A stretch of 5,439 nucleotides of DNA from Patescibacteria group bacterium (GTDB lineage: Bacteria > Patescibacteriota > Minisyncoccia > Minisyncoccales > CG1-02-41-26), in NCBI GenBank assembly GCA_020724125.1, contig DYHM01000040.1, positions 1-5,439 of the forward strand. The letters are read 5' to 3'. The notes beneath the pieces are model-generated. The model did not search any database and was not told the DNA's origin. It saw only the letters and a list, made by a program, of their open reading frames with translations. A program made the position numbers and the translations under genes. Position 1 is the stretch's first letter, and each line of letters starts with the position of its first letter. Of the stretch, positions 5,404 through 5,439 are shown piece by piece.

Positions 5404-5439
5404 TTTTCCTATTATTGGGGGTCATTTCCATTATTTGGG
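5404..5439. repeat. Degenerate ~20-bp direct repeat, cut by the window end
   Basis: TTTTCCTATTATTGGG (5404-5419) and TTTCCATTATTTGGG (5425-5439) are near-identical and follow each other with a ~20-base period, joined by GGTCA. The second copy runs off the window. This could be the edge of a longer tandem array, a repeated regulatory site, or the end of a mobile element. No gene is visible in 5336-5439. Confidence 0.5.

Overview
The window is a low-GC stretch, roughly one third G+C, with every recognisable gene on the minus strand. It reads from right to left. The type 1B dihydroorotate dehydrogenase electron-transfer subunit (PyrK), the UbiA-type prenyltransferase, the Sec-exported proteins and the AT-rich heptamer repeats fit an anaerobic or facultative bacterium with a quinone pool. 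They would suit an uncultured lineage known from metagenome or single-cell assemblies. No gene here fixes the phylum.

Layout from right to left: (a) 5336-5439, a non-coding leader with two short tandem-repeat tracts; (b) 5335-4643, a secreted 230-aa protein with two calcium-loop (FG-GAP/VCBS-like) motifs; (c) 4634-2331, a secreted 767-aa YARHG + DUF3160 protein of unknown function; (d) 2327-1332, a secreted CapA-family protein with a metallophosphoesterase-like fold; (e) 1330-430, a UbiA-family polyprenyltransferase split by a one-base frameshift in a run of seven A residues; (f) a strong-looking extended -10 promoter on top of the ubiA stop, followed by a GCTAAAT/GATAAAT heptamer tract; (g) tRNA-Glu(UUC) at 371-300; (h) an N-terminal piece of pyrK at 241-2, which stops far too early.

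Genes b to e are separated by 8, 3 and 1 bases and look like one transcription unit. A strong Shine-Dalgarno overlaps the stop of b and serves c. The first three products all carry signal peptides, so the unit looks devoted to the envelope or exterior, with the membrane prenyltransferase as its last gene. The tRNA and pyrK probably form a separate unit driven by the promoter at 424-452.

Points most worth a second look are the ubiA frameshift, the 12-bp inverted repeats bracketing the tRNA, the premature end of pyrK with a PyrK-like peptide on the opposite strand, and the secreted DUF3160/CapA cluster, whose role is unknown. I found no CRISPR array, intact mobile element or defence system.
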